NCBI GenBank assembly: GCA_002298165.1 | Contig: DBMI01000066.1 | Location: 1 to 45,011, forward strand | Origin: Desulfarculales bacterium UBA702 | GTDB taxonomy: Bacteria; Desulfobacterota; Syntrophobacteria; Syntrophobacterales; Syntrophobacteraceae | Direction: 5' to 3' | DNA length: 45,011 nucleotides | In this document: positions 17,533 to 27,000 of the stretch, piece by piece | How positions within the stretch are numbered: the first letter of the stretch is position 1 | How the letters are laid out: every line of letters starts with the position of its first letter | The notes under the pieces: generated by a model | Seen by the model: the letters and a program-made list of their open reading frames with translations, nothing else | Told to the model about the DNA's origin: nothing | The model's database searches: none | Made by a program: the position numbers and the translations under genes

Positions 17533-18107
17533 TTCAGATAAATCTACTCCCGGTACGAGTAAAGAGAAAGCAGGAACTGGCCAGGCAGTTTGTCTCGGCT
17601 TATTTCCTGAGTATCGGCCTCATGATTGCCATCATTGCCATGCTATGGATATCGAGTTCGAAGGAAATCAACGCTCTCGGCTCGAGACTCAATTCAGTTA
17701 AAGGCGAGGTGGCCAAGTATTCGCACTTCGAGCAAGCGCTCAAGGATCTTACAGCAAAAAAAGAGATGGTAGACAAGAAGCGCGATCTGATAAAGAGTCT
17801 CCAGAAGGACCGCGATGATGCTGTTCGAGTACTGGCTCTTCTCGCAATACAGGTACCTCCTGAAAAAATATGGTTCGAAAAGCTTAATCTCAAGCCAGGT
17901 TCGATGGTCCTCGACGGCGTTGCGCAGAGCAATGAAGCAATTGTCGAATTCATGCGCAATCTCGAAGCGTCGCCTTATGTAGAAAAAGGCAGCATTAACC
18001 TGGTGCAGTCACGCCAGGTTGAAATGCAAAAAATGAAGCTAAGGGAGTTTCAGATTTCGTATCGCTTCCTTCCCTTTTCCGAAGTTAAAAAGAAAATGAA
18101 GATGTAA
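17529..18107 (+). CDS. pilN: Type IV pilus assembly protein PilN
   Basis: A 192-residue inner-membrane protein. It begins with the PilM-docking motif MIQINLLPVR. One membrane helix follows (about residues 27-44), then a coiled-coil-like stretch (about 50-100) and a periplasmic ferredoxin-like domain. PilN binds PilM in the cytoplasm and PilO in the periplasm to link the motor to the secretin. ATG overlaps the pilM stop by four bases. Confidence 0.92.
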   Translation: MIQINLLPVRVKRKQELARQFVSAYFLSIGLMIAIIAMLWISSSKEINALGSRLNSVKGEVAKYSHFEQALKDLTAKKEMVDKKRDLIKSLQKDRDDAVRVLALLAIQVPPEKIWFEKLNLKPGSMVLDGVAQSNEAIVEFMRNLEASPYVEKGSINLVQSRQVEMQKMKLREFQISYRFLPFSEVKKKMKM

Positions 18108-18111
18108 GCCA

Positions 18112-18744
18112 ATGAAAAAAATCCCGATTCCTTCTTTTTCGACTATCCAGGAAAAAATGACGGGCTTGCCTTCAAACCAGAAGGTGATGCTCTTTGTGGC
18201 CACTTTTGTGTTGATCGCGGCCGCTTTCTATTTTCTGAAATACCAGGACCTGATGGACACAAGCGCCCGTTTGAAGCGCGACTTGGCCCAACAGGAGCAG
18301 AAGCTCGCCTCGCTAAAGGCGGCTTCGGCCAAAGTTGCGCAGCTCGAAAAAGATCTGGCTCAAGCCGAGGAGGAACTCACCATACTGATGACCTTGCTCC
18401 CGGACCAAAAGGAAATTCCCGCCCTTCTCGAAAACATTTCGCGATTGGGCTCCAAGGTGGGACTTGAAAATATTCTTTTCCAGCCTCAGGCAGAGGTGCC
18501 CCAGGAGTTTTATACGGCGATTCCGATCCGGCTCGATCTTCTTGGAACGTATAACGATTTCGGCGTTTTCCTGGATAGCGTGAGCAAGTTAAACAGGATC
18601 TTGAGGGTTGAATCGCTCACTTTGAGCCGGCAGAAAGACAAGCAATTGCTCCAAGTGCAATGCACTATGAATACTTATAGATTCTTGGAAACACCCATCG
18701 TAAAGAAGGCGCCGGGACCACCCGCGCCCGCGAAGAAGAAATAA
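18112..18744 (+). CDS. pilO: Type IV pilus assembly protein PilO
   Basis: A 210-residue bitopic inner-membrane protein: a short cytoplasmic N-terminus, one membrane helix (about residues 25-45), a coiled coil (about 46-100) and a small periplasmic domain, ending in a Pro/Ala/Lys tail. It pairs with PilN. It starts four bases after pilN. In most type IVa clusters pilP follows, but here the next gene is pilQ. Confidence 0.9.
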   Translation: MKKIPIPSFSTIQEKMTGLPSNQKVMLFVATFVLIAAAFYFLKYQDLMDTSARLKRDLAQQEQKLASLKAASAKVAQLEKDLAQAEEELTILMTLLPDQKEIPALLENISRLGSKVGLENILFQPQAEVPQEFYTAIPIRLDLLGTYNDFGVFLDSVSKLNRILRVESLTLSRQKDKQLLQVQCTMNTYRFLETPIVKKAPGPPAPAKKK

Positions 18745-18827
18745 CGGCCGCGACGGCTCCATTGCGTGGCCGGGGTTGGTGTTGAGGGGGAAAGAGAACC
18801 AGAGTGGTTGAATTGGGGGGGCTGCAA

Positions 18828-20279
18828 ATGCGAAAATATCGGATTTTCTGGGACGCGAGTCATTCTATCGTCCTCACGGCGGGTTTAGTCCTGCTCCTGT
18901 GCGCATTCGGCATGGAGCACGCCAATGCCGCCGGAGCGAAATCCTCCGGGAGCCCGGCCGCGGGTAGCAAGAGCCAGCCAGGCTTGTCCAGCCCCGCCGC
19001 CTTACAGGCTGGGGCGGCCGAAGGTGTCGGCACACCGGCGGCGGCAAGAAAGGAGTATACGGGCAAGCCGATCAGTCTCGATCTGGTCGATGCCGATCTG
19101 CGCAATGTCCTGCGACTCCTATCCGACCTTACCGGTACTAACATTGTCATAGAACCGGACGTAACCGGCAGGGTCACGCTGAAAGTCGAGCAGGTGCCCT
19201 GGGACCAGGTGCTCGATATGGTGCTGTCCATGAATGATCTGGGCAAGGAGCAGGTCGGGTCTGTGATCCGGATCGCAAAACAGACCAAGCTTCGCCAGGA
19301 ATGGACGCAACAAACCGAAGCAATTCGCGCGCGACAGGAACTTGCTGAAACAGCCAAGGACCTCGGGGAACTCTCAAGCGTTTATCTTTCGGTGAGCTTT
19401 GCCAAGCCGGCGGAAGTCGCGGCAAAGATAGCCGAGGCCAAAAGCGAGCGCGGCAAGGTGGCGGTTGACGAACGCACCAGTCTTATTATTTATACAGACT
19501 ACCCGGCAAGAATCGCAAACGCTCGCCAGTTGCTGGCGAGACTCGACCGGGCCACCCCGCAGGTGCTTATTGAAGCTCGTATAGTAAGCCTTAGAAATGA
19601 TGTTAAGAAAAACCTCGGAATGAAGCTCGGATTTTCGGCGACAAACCCGACCAATGCGACAGTTGTCCAGAATTTCGCAATAAACGGGCCGCCCGCCGCC
19701 GATTTTTTCACGGGTAATATCTCGCAGCTTTTCGGAAAGACCCTGCTCAGCGTCGATCTTACTATCCAGGCGCTTGAGACGGCTAACGAGCTGCGCATTA
19801 TGGCCGCCCCGCGTGTAATGACCCTCGACAACGTAAAGGCCATTATATCTCAGGGCGTACAGATCCCCTATCTTAAGGTAGGAGACACAGCTTCGGGCAT
19901 CACCGGCACTGAATTCAAGGACGCAGTCCTCGAGCTTCAGGTTACACCTCATATTACACCTGATCGCAAAATCAGAATGTCTATCGAGGCCAAGCAGGAC
20001 GAACCTTCTACAACGGTTGTCGGTGCTCAAGGGCAGCCCGGTATTGATACGCGCAAAATTTCGACCGAACTGCTGATCGACGACGGCAACATAATCGTAA
20101 TTGGAGGAATAATCCGAAACCGCGATACGCTTGCAAAGTCCGCCACTCCCGGGTTGAGCCAGGTGCCGCTTCTTGGACGACTCTTTAGGGCAGAGGAGTC
20201 CGAGACCGACAGAAACGAACTTCTAATTTTTATAAGTCCTCGAATTGTCGAGGTATCCACTCCTTTTGATCGCTCTTGA
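18828..20279 (+). CDS. pilQ: Type IV pilus secretin PilQ (short form)
   Basis: The outer-membrane secretin through which the pilus exits. From ATG 18828, preceded by GGGGGG, it has 483 residues: signal peptide (cleavage likely after HANA), a Ser/Gly/Ala-rich linker, a secretin/TonB short N-terminal domain (ISLDLVDADLRNVLRLLSD), an N1-like domain and the secretin barrel. The barrel ends with VPLLGRLFR and RNELLIFISPRIV. At under 500 residues it is much shorter than PilQ proteins of about 700 that carry AMIN domains. No AMIN domain is seen and no pilP precedes it. A GTG at 18804 is an alternative start. Confidence 0.92.
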   Translation: MRKYRIFWDASHSIVLTAGLVLLLCAFGMEHANAAGAKSSGSPAAGSKSQPGLSSPAALQAGAAEGVGTPAAARKEYTGKPISLDLVDADLRNVLRLLSDLTGTNIVIEPDVTGRVTLKVEQVPWDQVLDMVLSMNDLGKEQVGSVIRIAKQTKLRQEWTQQTEAIRARQELAETAKDLGELSSVYLSVSFAKPAEVAAKIAEAKSERGKVAVDERTSLIIYTDYPARIANARQLLARLDRATPQVLIEARIVSLRNDVKKNLGMKLGFSATNPTNATVVQNFAINGPPAADFFTGNISQLFGKTLLSVDLTIQALETANELRIMAAPRVMTLDNVKAIISQGVQIPYLKVGDTASGITGTEFKDAVLELQVTPHITPDRKIRMSIEAKQDEPSTTVVGAQGQPGIDTRKISTELLIDDGNIIVIGGIIRNRDTLAKSATPGLSQVPLLGRLFRAEESETDRNELLIFISPRIVEVSTPFDRS

Positions 20280-20378
20280 TATTTTTGGGTTGCAGGAGAT
20301 GGAGGTGAAAGAGTAGTATATTCCGGCGGGGTAAGTGCGGAGACATTCCGGGGGGAATTGTTTAGGGGGGGAGATCGG

Positions 20379-21056
20379 ATGGAGTGCCTTATTCGGATTG
20401 GAAGACCCATTTTGGGAGCTTCCATCGGGCTGATTTTGCTGGTGATTGCTGCCTGCTCCATGCAAAAGCCCGCCAGCGGTCTGGAATCCCGCAAGGCTGA
20501 TGAAAAGAGGCTTACCGCGGAAGCCGCGCTTCGACAGTCCTCCCAGCAAAAAGAGCCAGTCAGGATAGATTATCTTACCCCCGCAGCCGATATTGTCACT
20601 CCTGAAGTCTATATCTACAAGGAAAAAAGACGCCTTTACATAATCCAGTCAAATGTTCTGGTTCGTGATTACCCGGTGGGCCTTGGTTCTCATCCATCGG
20701 GCGATAAGGAACACGACACCGACGGCAAGACACCTGAAGGAGACTTCCAGATCTGCCGGAAGGACCAGATGCCCCGCCTCGGAAAGATCCTCGGGCTCAA
20801 TTACCCATTGAGAAAACACGCGGAGAGAGCCTTTTTTGCCGGAATCCTCTCCCCGACGGAGTTCAAGGAAATCCTCGCTGCCTATGAGCGCAAAGCAGAT
20901 CCGCCCTCAAATACCAAGCTCGGCGGACAGTTGATGATCCATGCGGGTGGAGCCCAGCGCGACTGGACGGAAGGCGGCATTGCACTCTACAATAGCGACA
21001 TGGAAGAGTTGTTCAATGTTGCCCTGACAGGCACTAAAGTACATATCAGGCCTTAA
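20379..21056 (+). CDS. L,D-transpeptidase (YkuD)-fold lipoprotein lacking the catalytic Cys
   Basis: A 225-residue predicted lipoprotein (lipobox VIAAC, Cys26) with a YkuD-type domain. VYIYKEKRRLYIIQ, GKTPEGDFQI and LMIHAGGAQRDW fit L,D-transpeptidases that crosslink or anchor peptidoglycan. The active-site block normally reads as Gly-Cys-Ile-Ala-Leu after DWT. Here it is DWTEGGIAL, with Gly200 (GGC) where the nucleophilic Cys (TGC) is expected; His188 remains. The protein may be a non-catalytic wall-binding or regulatory homologue. ATG 20379 follows GGGGAG at good spacing. It lies 99 bases after pilQ and before a strong terminator, so it may belong to the pil transcript. Confidence 0.8.
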   Translation: MECLIRIGRPILGASIGLILLVIAACSMQKPASGLESRKADEKRLTAEAALRQSSQQKEPVRIDYLTPAADIVTPEVYIYKEKRRLYIIQSNVLVRDYPVGLGSHPSGDKEHDTDGKTPEGDFQICRKDQMPRLGKILGLNYPLRKHAERAFFAGILSPTEFKEILAAYERKADPPSNTKLGGQLMIHAGGAQRDWTEGGIALYNSDMEELFNVALTGTKVHIRP

Positions 21057-21096
21057 CGTCAACAATCCCCGGAAATCAATATAACTCAGGAATGTC

Positions 21097-21122
21097 AAGG
21101 CGGAGGCGACTCCGCCTTTTTT
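21097..21122 (+). terminator. Rho-independent terminator after the pil/YkuD genes
   Basis: A nine-base perfect stem AAGGCGGAG/CTCCGCCTT with a GCGA loop is followed by a T-run. It lies about 40 bases after the stop of the YkuD-fold gene and is the clearest terminator in the window. Confidence 0.9.
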
Positions 21123-21320
21123 ATTACTTTTTCTCTGGTATTGAGGCTTCCTGGGCCTACATGAAGCTCCATCCGCGAATATGGGCATCCCCAGCTTAAG
21201 GCGGGATTCCAATCCTTTAACATTAGTGCGTGCTGAGTCAAATCATGACCGATCATACGGTGTTCGAAGCTGATTTCCCGTCATATAGATCAACAGCGGG
21301 TTTGGGCAACAATCCCCTTT

Positions 21321-21353
21321 TTGTTCCCACCGCCGGCATGTTGGTGGGAACAA
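21321..21353. repeat. 11-bp hairpin repeat
   Basis: TTGTTCCCACC at 21321-21331 pairs perfectly with GGTGGGAACAA at 21343-21353 across an 11-base loop. It is not followed by a T-run. It resembles other extragenic hairpins in the window. Confidence 0.6.
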
Positions 21354-21612
21354 GAAAACGTGCCCACCCTACAAATCTTCGCGGTCTCTGCGACCTCGGC
21401 GGTAAATGGAGTTTTCGTGCTTAGGGTAAAGGGTGTTTGTGCAGGGTACGATTCGATGCAGGTGCTTCGCCGGTTGAGCTTCATGCCGATTCACCCATCT
21501 GTTTCCGGGAATCAACCCTCCGGAACAGCAGCGAATCATTGAATCCTGCGAGAAGCCCGCAGACTAGTGTTCAATCGCATAAAACCAGCGCCGGACTAAT
21601 GTCTTTGTGGAA

Positions 21613-21999
21613 TCATTTTTCTTTCTTTAGCAGGTTTTCCAAGCTCGCAAAAGGCTTGAAGGTGGTAGTCGGCTTGCTTTTGCTGTCGCCGGGCAGGGCT
21701 TTCTCATGGTGTTCCTCGTCTACGAAGCGAGAGTGTTCATTGTCGTGGCAAAAGAGGCACAGCAACTCCCAGTTGGAGCCGTCCGGTGGATTGTTTTCGT
21801 GGTTGTGGTCTTTGTGATGCACTGTAAGCTCACGCAACCGCTTTCCCTCAAATTCGCGGCCGCATCTGGCACAAATGGAAGGAAAAATCTTGAGCGCCCG
21901 CTCCCTATATCCTTTTTCCCGTTGTTCCCGATTGCGAGCTGCCTCGACAATCAACTGGTCCAGCTTGCCCTCTCCACCGGGCTTATTATTCCGCGGCAT
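21613..21999 (-). CDS. yajD: HNH nuclease family protein (YajD-like)
   Basis: A 128-residue HNH protein. The zinc ligand pair CARC, the catalytic LTVHHKDHNHENNPPDG block and the second ligand pair in LLCLFCHDNEH are all present, as in the YajD subgroup. Substrate and role are unknown. ATG 21999 follows GGGGTGGAAC; the longer frame from 22065 has no support. It converges on the pil terminator region and is divergent from the tRNA gene. Confidence 0.88.
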   Translation of the reverse strand: MPRNNKPGGEGKLDQLIVEAARNREQREKGYRERALKIFPSICARCGREFEGKRLRELTVHHKDHNHENNPPDGSNWELLCLFCHDNEHSRFVDEEHHEKALPGDSKSKPTTTFKPFASLENLLKKEK

Positions 22000-22273
22000 G
22001 TTCCACCCCTTCCGATCCAACGCATAATTCATTGACCCAGCTATTCGGCCGTTTCCAAAAAACAATCAGATCGTACCACAGAGCTGATATTATCATAAGC
22101 CCCAAAACCCGCCCACTCCCTTTTCCCTGGAGCTTGCGGGACCATGCGATAGGCTGGAAAGCCTTCCCCACCGTCGCGAGCCCCTCTTCAACGGCACCGC
22201 CGACGACCATCCCCGCAGACCCTGCCGCAGGCATCACACATAAGCCAGCACTCGTATTTTTCCACCTTGAGGG
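22000..22273. other. Intergenic region between yajD and tRNA-Leu
   Basis: No gene is supported. This must hold the yajD promoter, but I could not pick one out with confidence. Confidence 0.4.
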
Positions 22274-22303
22274 TTGCAAAACTCCTAAGGGTTGTTCTAT
22301 AAT
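22274..22303 (+). promoter_or_regulatory. Promoter of the tRNA-Leu gene
   Basis: A perfect TATAAT (22298-22303) lies 18 bases after TTGCAA (22274-22279). Initiation near 22310 would give a very short leader before the tRNA at 22315. Confidence 0.7.
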
Positions 22304-22314
22304 GCATTTTTACC

Positions 22315-22397
22315 GCCGAAGTGGTGGAACTTGGTAGACACGCCATCTTGAGGGGGTGGTGGGGAGACCCGTGCCGGTTCGAGTCCGGCCTTCGGCA
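22315..22397 (+). tRNA. tRNA-Leu (anticodon GAG)
   Basis: A class II tRNA of 83 bases. The acceptor stem is GCCGAAG/CTTCGGC with discriminator A. The anticodon stem CCATC/GGTGG encloses loop TTGAGGG with anticodon GAG (reads CUC and CUU). The long variable arm has GGG/CCC, and the T stem GCCGG/CCGGC encloses TTCGAGT. CCA is not encoded. A perfect TATAAT lies upstream and a terminator downstream. Confidence 0.96.
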
Positions 22398-22448
22398 TAA
22401 GTAGTTGATCTTAGGAAAATCAGCCAAACATGGCTTTTAGTCCCCGTT

Positions 22449-23070
22449 TCAGTCCCCGATGGCCCAATCATCGGGGATTTTTTTGTCCAGAATTTCAAGC
22501 CGGGGACTGGGGGACTGAGGCAATCCCCGAAGCGCCTGATCCAGGTCTTTGGGATCGTCCGTTGCGTCCATATCGAGCACGATTACTTTGCGAGGAGCCG
22601 GGTGTGCGGCAATATAGGCATCCAGGAGGGCATCGCTCAGGCGGCGGAGTTCACGGTTGCCCACACGGTTTTCGAAGCGCGAGAGCGTCGGTTGGGGAGG
22701 CAAGTGCCAGGCCTGTTTCGGGCAGAGTGCCAACGGCTGCTTTCAGTCCTGGATCAAAACGCAGGGATTGATGATCGTTGGCGTCTTCGTAGCCCATCGC
22801 AATGGTGAAGAAGCGTTGGCGCAAGCGTTCCTTACGACCATGGCGCACCTTGGCTTGGTCGCGATGGTCGGAAAGCGCTCGGCTAATGAAAGAAGAAAGA
22901 TCTGTTGCGAGATCGATTTCTCGGAGCAGCAAAGAACCGCCGTCCGAGGTCATGGGACCGGCCGAAAATTCGACCTCAACAGAGCGAGAATCAAGGTTTG
23001 CAAAACAGAGTTGATTATGACAGACTGTTTTCAACGGATATACTTTTTGTTTCGTGTTTTCTCTAGTCAC
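22449..23070 (-). pseudogene. Decayed IS1380 family transposase (N-terminal part, frameshifted)
   Basis: The first frame (23070 to about 22651) reads VEVEFSAGPMTSDGGSLLLR, then AMGYEDANDHQSLRFDPGLK. The second (to 22449) continues LSRFENRVGNRELRRLSDAL and KVIVLDMDATDDP. Together they match the N-terminal half of IS1380 transposases. A frameshift near 22700 separates them. Similarity stops at about 22551, just before the region holding the catalytic residues, where the frame runs into the tRNA flank. The element is dead. Its remnant ends beside tRNA-Leu; no terminal repeats were identified. Confidence 0.8.
22453..22484 (+). terminator. Terminator downstream of tRNA-Leu
   Basis: A nine-base perfect stem TCCCCGATG/CATCGGGGA with a seven-base loop is followed by seven Ts. 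It lies 55 bases after the tRNA and is a good rho-independent signal. Confidence 0.85.
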
Positions 23071-24018
23071 GTCAACATGTTACATGATGTCCGTTACTTT
23101 TTGCAAGCAATTTCATGAATAATCCAGGTTAGACAAATCGACATTCAGCCGAGCAACTGATGTTGACCGTAAAAAGCATGTGTTTCTAAGAGAAAAAGGT
23201 TCGGAGGGTTTTTTCCTGCGTGGGGATTGAGGACGTCAATCCAGGCAAGGTGCGACACGGTGCTGTAGCCAGTATGCGAACCTAAGCCTGCCTATTGGTT
23301 CGAGGTTATCCAAAGCGAAAAAGAAGGTCCTATAAAGCACCAGACCCGCATGACTATATGCATTGATCGTTCCGACCCTTCAAAAACGAAATCCGCCCTT
23401 TTTGCTCCTTCTGAGCAAAAGTCAGTTGAGCCGCCGGTTGGGCATGGGTGGAAATCGATTACTCATGAGAAGCCCATGCGAACATACTTCCTTGCCAGGT
23501 AAACTAATGCTATATACTGCCTCGCCAGGTGCAAGAGTTTTTTTGATGCCGAAAGGCGTTGAGCATCAAAACTGCCACGACCACCTTGGTCTTAATGTCG
23601 GAAGGGGTTGATCGCTCGCGAAACCCTCGCATCAGGCTTGAAACTGGGAACTCAGTTAGCCAGTGAATCTGCTCCGGTTAATTTAGACTATTAACTCCTC
23701 TCTAATTAATTCGATAAAAATTCGTTTTACTTTTTGGCTCGTTTTGCCGATTTAAATAGTGAAGATCTGTCTTCTCTGTTAATGTGCAATAACTCTGGGG
23801 ATCTTTCGTGAAAGCGCGACCAATTACGGTTTTAGGACCTCGGGGGGTACTTTAGAGAAAGTTAAAGAGTGCATCTAACTTTATCCATCCTAATCATCAA
23901 TGGTTGAACCAGGCTGTACAATGGGGGAAGCCCGATGAGAGATGGAAAAATGCGGCAACAATAGGACGGGTGAGGCAATCCAGTGCTTTTTGCGCCGTGC
24001 GGGGCTTAGGGGGAATTC
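23071..24018. other. Long gene-free region upstream of the cytochrome gene
   Basis: Nearly 950 bases with no supported gene. It contains small hairpins: GGATTGA/TCAATCC at 23224-23242, TTTTGCTC/GAGCAAAA at 23400-23420, and TTTTGATGC...GCATCAAAA at about 23535-23562. An AT-rich part lies near 23680-23760. A GTGCGACACGG block at about 23250 resembles the 5' end of a group II intron, but nothing else of an intron is seen. The promoter of the multihaem cytochrome should lie in the last part. I looked for a c-di-GMP (GEMM) riboswitch and did not find its conserved core. Confidence 0.45.
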
Positions 24019-27000
24019 ATGTGCAGAGTTCGATTTTCAATCGGGCTTGTTTTGCTATTTTACATTTTGTTACCCGGAATCGGGCATGCGGTTGATGTAC
24101 CCCACATCACACCCGAGAACATAAGCTGCGGCAGTTGCCATGTGCCTCATAATTCTATGGGGTCGAATCTCACCAACCAAGCTGTTAACTCGGCGTTGTG
24201 CAAAAGTTGCCACACACTTACTGGTACAGCTTCGGCTTTGCCCTTTGCTGACAGCGATCAGGCAAAACCCGGGATTTCAGGCACATCCCATAGCTGGAGT
24301 GGCTTGATGCCTGCCATATCGAACCCGTCTAATGCGTATGGTCTGAGAGCTGCAGCAGATCTCACCATTTCAGCCGTCAAAGCACGTGTTACAGGATCGG
24401 GCAATGCCGTTATATGCTCTGCCTGCCATGACGAGCACAGCCAATTGTACGCTCCGTGGGAGCCATTCGCCATAACGACATCCAGAGGAGTAAGCGGAAC
24501 GGCAACAGGTGGCACCACCAGCACTGTTGTGGATTCATCCAAAACCTGGACCGTTGACCAGTGGAAAAACGCCTACGTGAAAATAATGAGCGGCGCCAAC
24601 GCAGGTCTTGAGCGGCAGGTTGCAAGCAATACAGCGACCCAGTTAACGTTCACAAGCCCTTTTCCAAGCGCGATTGCCGCAAACAATTCCTACTACATCA
24701 ACAGCAGCCGTCATTTCATGAGAGCAGCGAACACAGCCAACCAGTTGTGTGTAGATTGTCATTATTACAGAAACCTGAGCGACATCACAACCTATACCGG
24801 AAACCCTCTCAGTCACCCGATTTCAAAAACATTCGCCACGGCAAAAGACCCGTCCCAGTACTTCACAGTTCCCCGCGAGCCACAGTCAGCGGGCTTTGCC
24901 GCACAGACCGGCACAAGAGGGGAGCTTAATGGAGGAGCGGACACTAACCTTACAAACAACATCGTGCTTGGGGCGGACCTGAGCATCATGTGCCTCTCCT
25001 GCCATTCAATGCATTACACCCCTACATCTAACGGCACCCTGCTGGTGAGGAATTCGCAGGAACTCTGCCACGGCTGCCATAAGACAGATACAAGCGCACC
25101 AATTGATTCCAACGCCATAAAGACCCACAACAGCACCACCACCGGTTCCACAAAATGGGCTTCAAACTGGGGGGTATCGGGTGGACAGTACGGAGCGATA
25201 ACCTGCGCAACCTGCCATGAACCTCACCGGTCCAAAAATATATACCTTATAAAGGGGGCCGTGTCGGCCTCGAGCGGCAGCTTTCCGGGGAACTCCGTTG
25301 ATTTCAGGTATCTTTCGGGAACGGCGGGCTCCGCCCCGTACGCGCAGGGTGACGACACCGGCGGGCATACCACTTCATCAAGGGTTTGCCAGGTCTGCCA
25401 CAGCAAGCTTAGGTATCACAACTACAACTCTGCCAATAACACTGGCGGTAATGGCCACAATAATGCGTGGAACTGCACGGGCTGCCATTCACACAAAAAT
25501 GGGTTCCAGTGGTCCGAAAGCGCTGGCGGCACGACTGCTGAACTCTCGAAGTGCTCCGGGTGCCACGCTACAACTTTTACTGGCATCAATTCAGTTTCTA
25601 CGAGGGTTTCCAAACATACACTGGGCAACGTCGTCGGGACGAACGACTGGGGCCCGGACACCAGCACTTCGTGGGCGGTGGACAACTTCGCTTCGGTAAA
25701 TGCCGCGGCGGTCCGAAGCTGCACCAACATGTGCCATCAAGATCACCGGCATAACCCGGTCGGGGCACCCGGCACGAGCCATGCGAACAGCGTGCACCAG
25801 GATGCCGGTACACAGGCCACGCGGGCCGTCACCCGCAATGCGAACGGGGACATCACCGCGGCAGCAACCACCGGCAGCCCGGCAAAGACGGATTTCGATA
25901 ACTCCGCAACCTACGGGGGCATGTGCATATCATGTCACAGGGCGAAGGCCGACGCAGCCCGGCCCGCTATCAACAAGGCCGATTACAACACCTCGGCCCA
26001 CAACTATACAACCGATACAACAGGTGTAAACGCCGATTGGAAGTTCACGATGCACGACGGTTCTGTCTTCAACAGGAACTGCACCAAGTGCCATTTCGAT
26101 TCGCTGACGTACAATATCACCAGCAGCGGCTCGCTGAGTGCTCCTTTCAAGGCGGTTCATTATTCGGATAACAAGTTTCTGCTCGGCGAGAGCCTAAACT
26201 ATATGACCGGCTCGGCCACCAATTACATCTGCTACGGTTGCCATGGAAACGTCGCCAACAGGAATTCGAGCGACAAGGACTTACAAACGATCTTTAATGA
26301 CGCCACCCATACATACAAGCACCCTGTCCAGACAACCGACGACCATCACGTGAGCTTTGGCGGTTCGGGCGAGGAACCGCCGGGAACGGGTTCGAATTTC
26401 CAGAGCGGATCGTTTATAGGTGCAAACCGCCATGTCGCATGCCAGGACTGCCATAGCGTTCACGAAGCAGGGAAAACAAAGCACGCAATCGGGGCCGCCG
26501 TAAACATTACGAATACCAGCCCGCTATACGGCGTATGGGGTGTAAGCGGACCCCCCAAGGCCAACTGGGCCGATTATGCCGCCAGCGGCGATTTTACAAA
26601 AATGACCCCTGTAACGGCGGAATACCAGATCTGTTTCAAGTGCCACTCGAAATGGGCGGGAGCAACGCTGCCCACCTCTCCGAGCGGCGCTTTCACCGAA
26701 ACAAATTTGGCCCAGGAGTTCAACGTTAATAATACTTCGTATCACTGGGTGGAATACGATCAGACGGCCACAGTTGCTCCTGCCAGCGGCGAATTCGGTC
26801 CCGCGGGAAGGGCCAACAACACGCCGCGCGCGCTGGATATGCCGAGCGATCTTACCTGGCGGGGGGGGTGGACCAGAAACAGCAAAATGTATTGTTCCGA
26901 TTGCCACGGGACCGACAGCGCCACCCAGGCACAAGGTCCACATGCCTCTGCAAACAGCTTCATGTTGAAAAGCATTGTGGTAGGGGCCACTACATACAAG

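Larger units (their letters stand above)
21057..21612. other. Intergenic region downstream of the pil cluster
   Basis: It holds the terminator at 21097-21122 and the hairpin at 21321-21353, followed by repeat-like text (CGCGGTCTCTGCGACC). I see no supported gene. Confidence 0.5.

Noticed and set aside
19374..20030. Antisense frame of 218 codons in pilQ
   Set aside because: It lies over the conserved secretin domain, has no start signal and no recognisable protein.
23363..23611. Short open frame upstream of the cytochrome
   Set aside because: It has no ribosome binding site and no natural-looking protein sequence, and it crosses two hairpins.
23071..24018. c-di-GMP (GEMM) riboswitch upstream of the cytochrome
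   Set aside because: I looked for the conserved ACGCAAAGCC-type core and tetraloop-receptor pairing and found neither.
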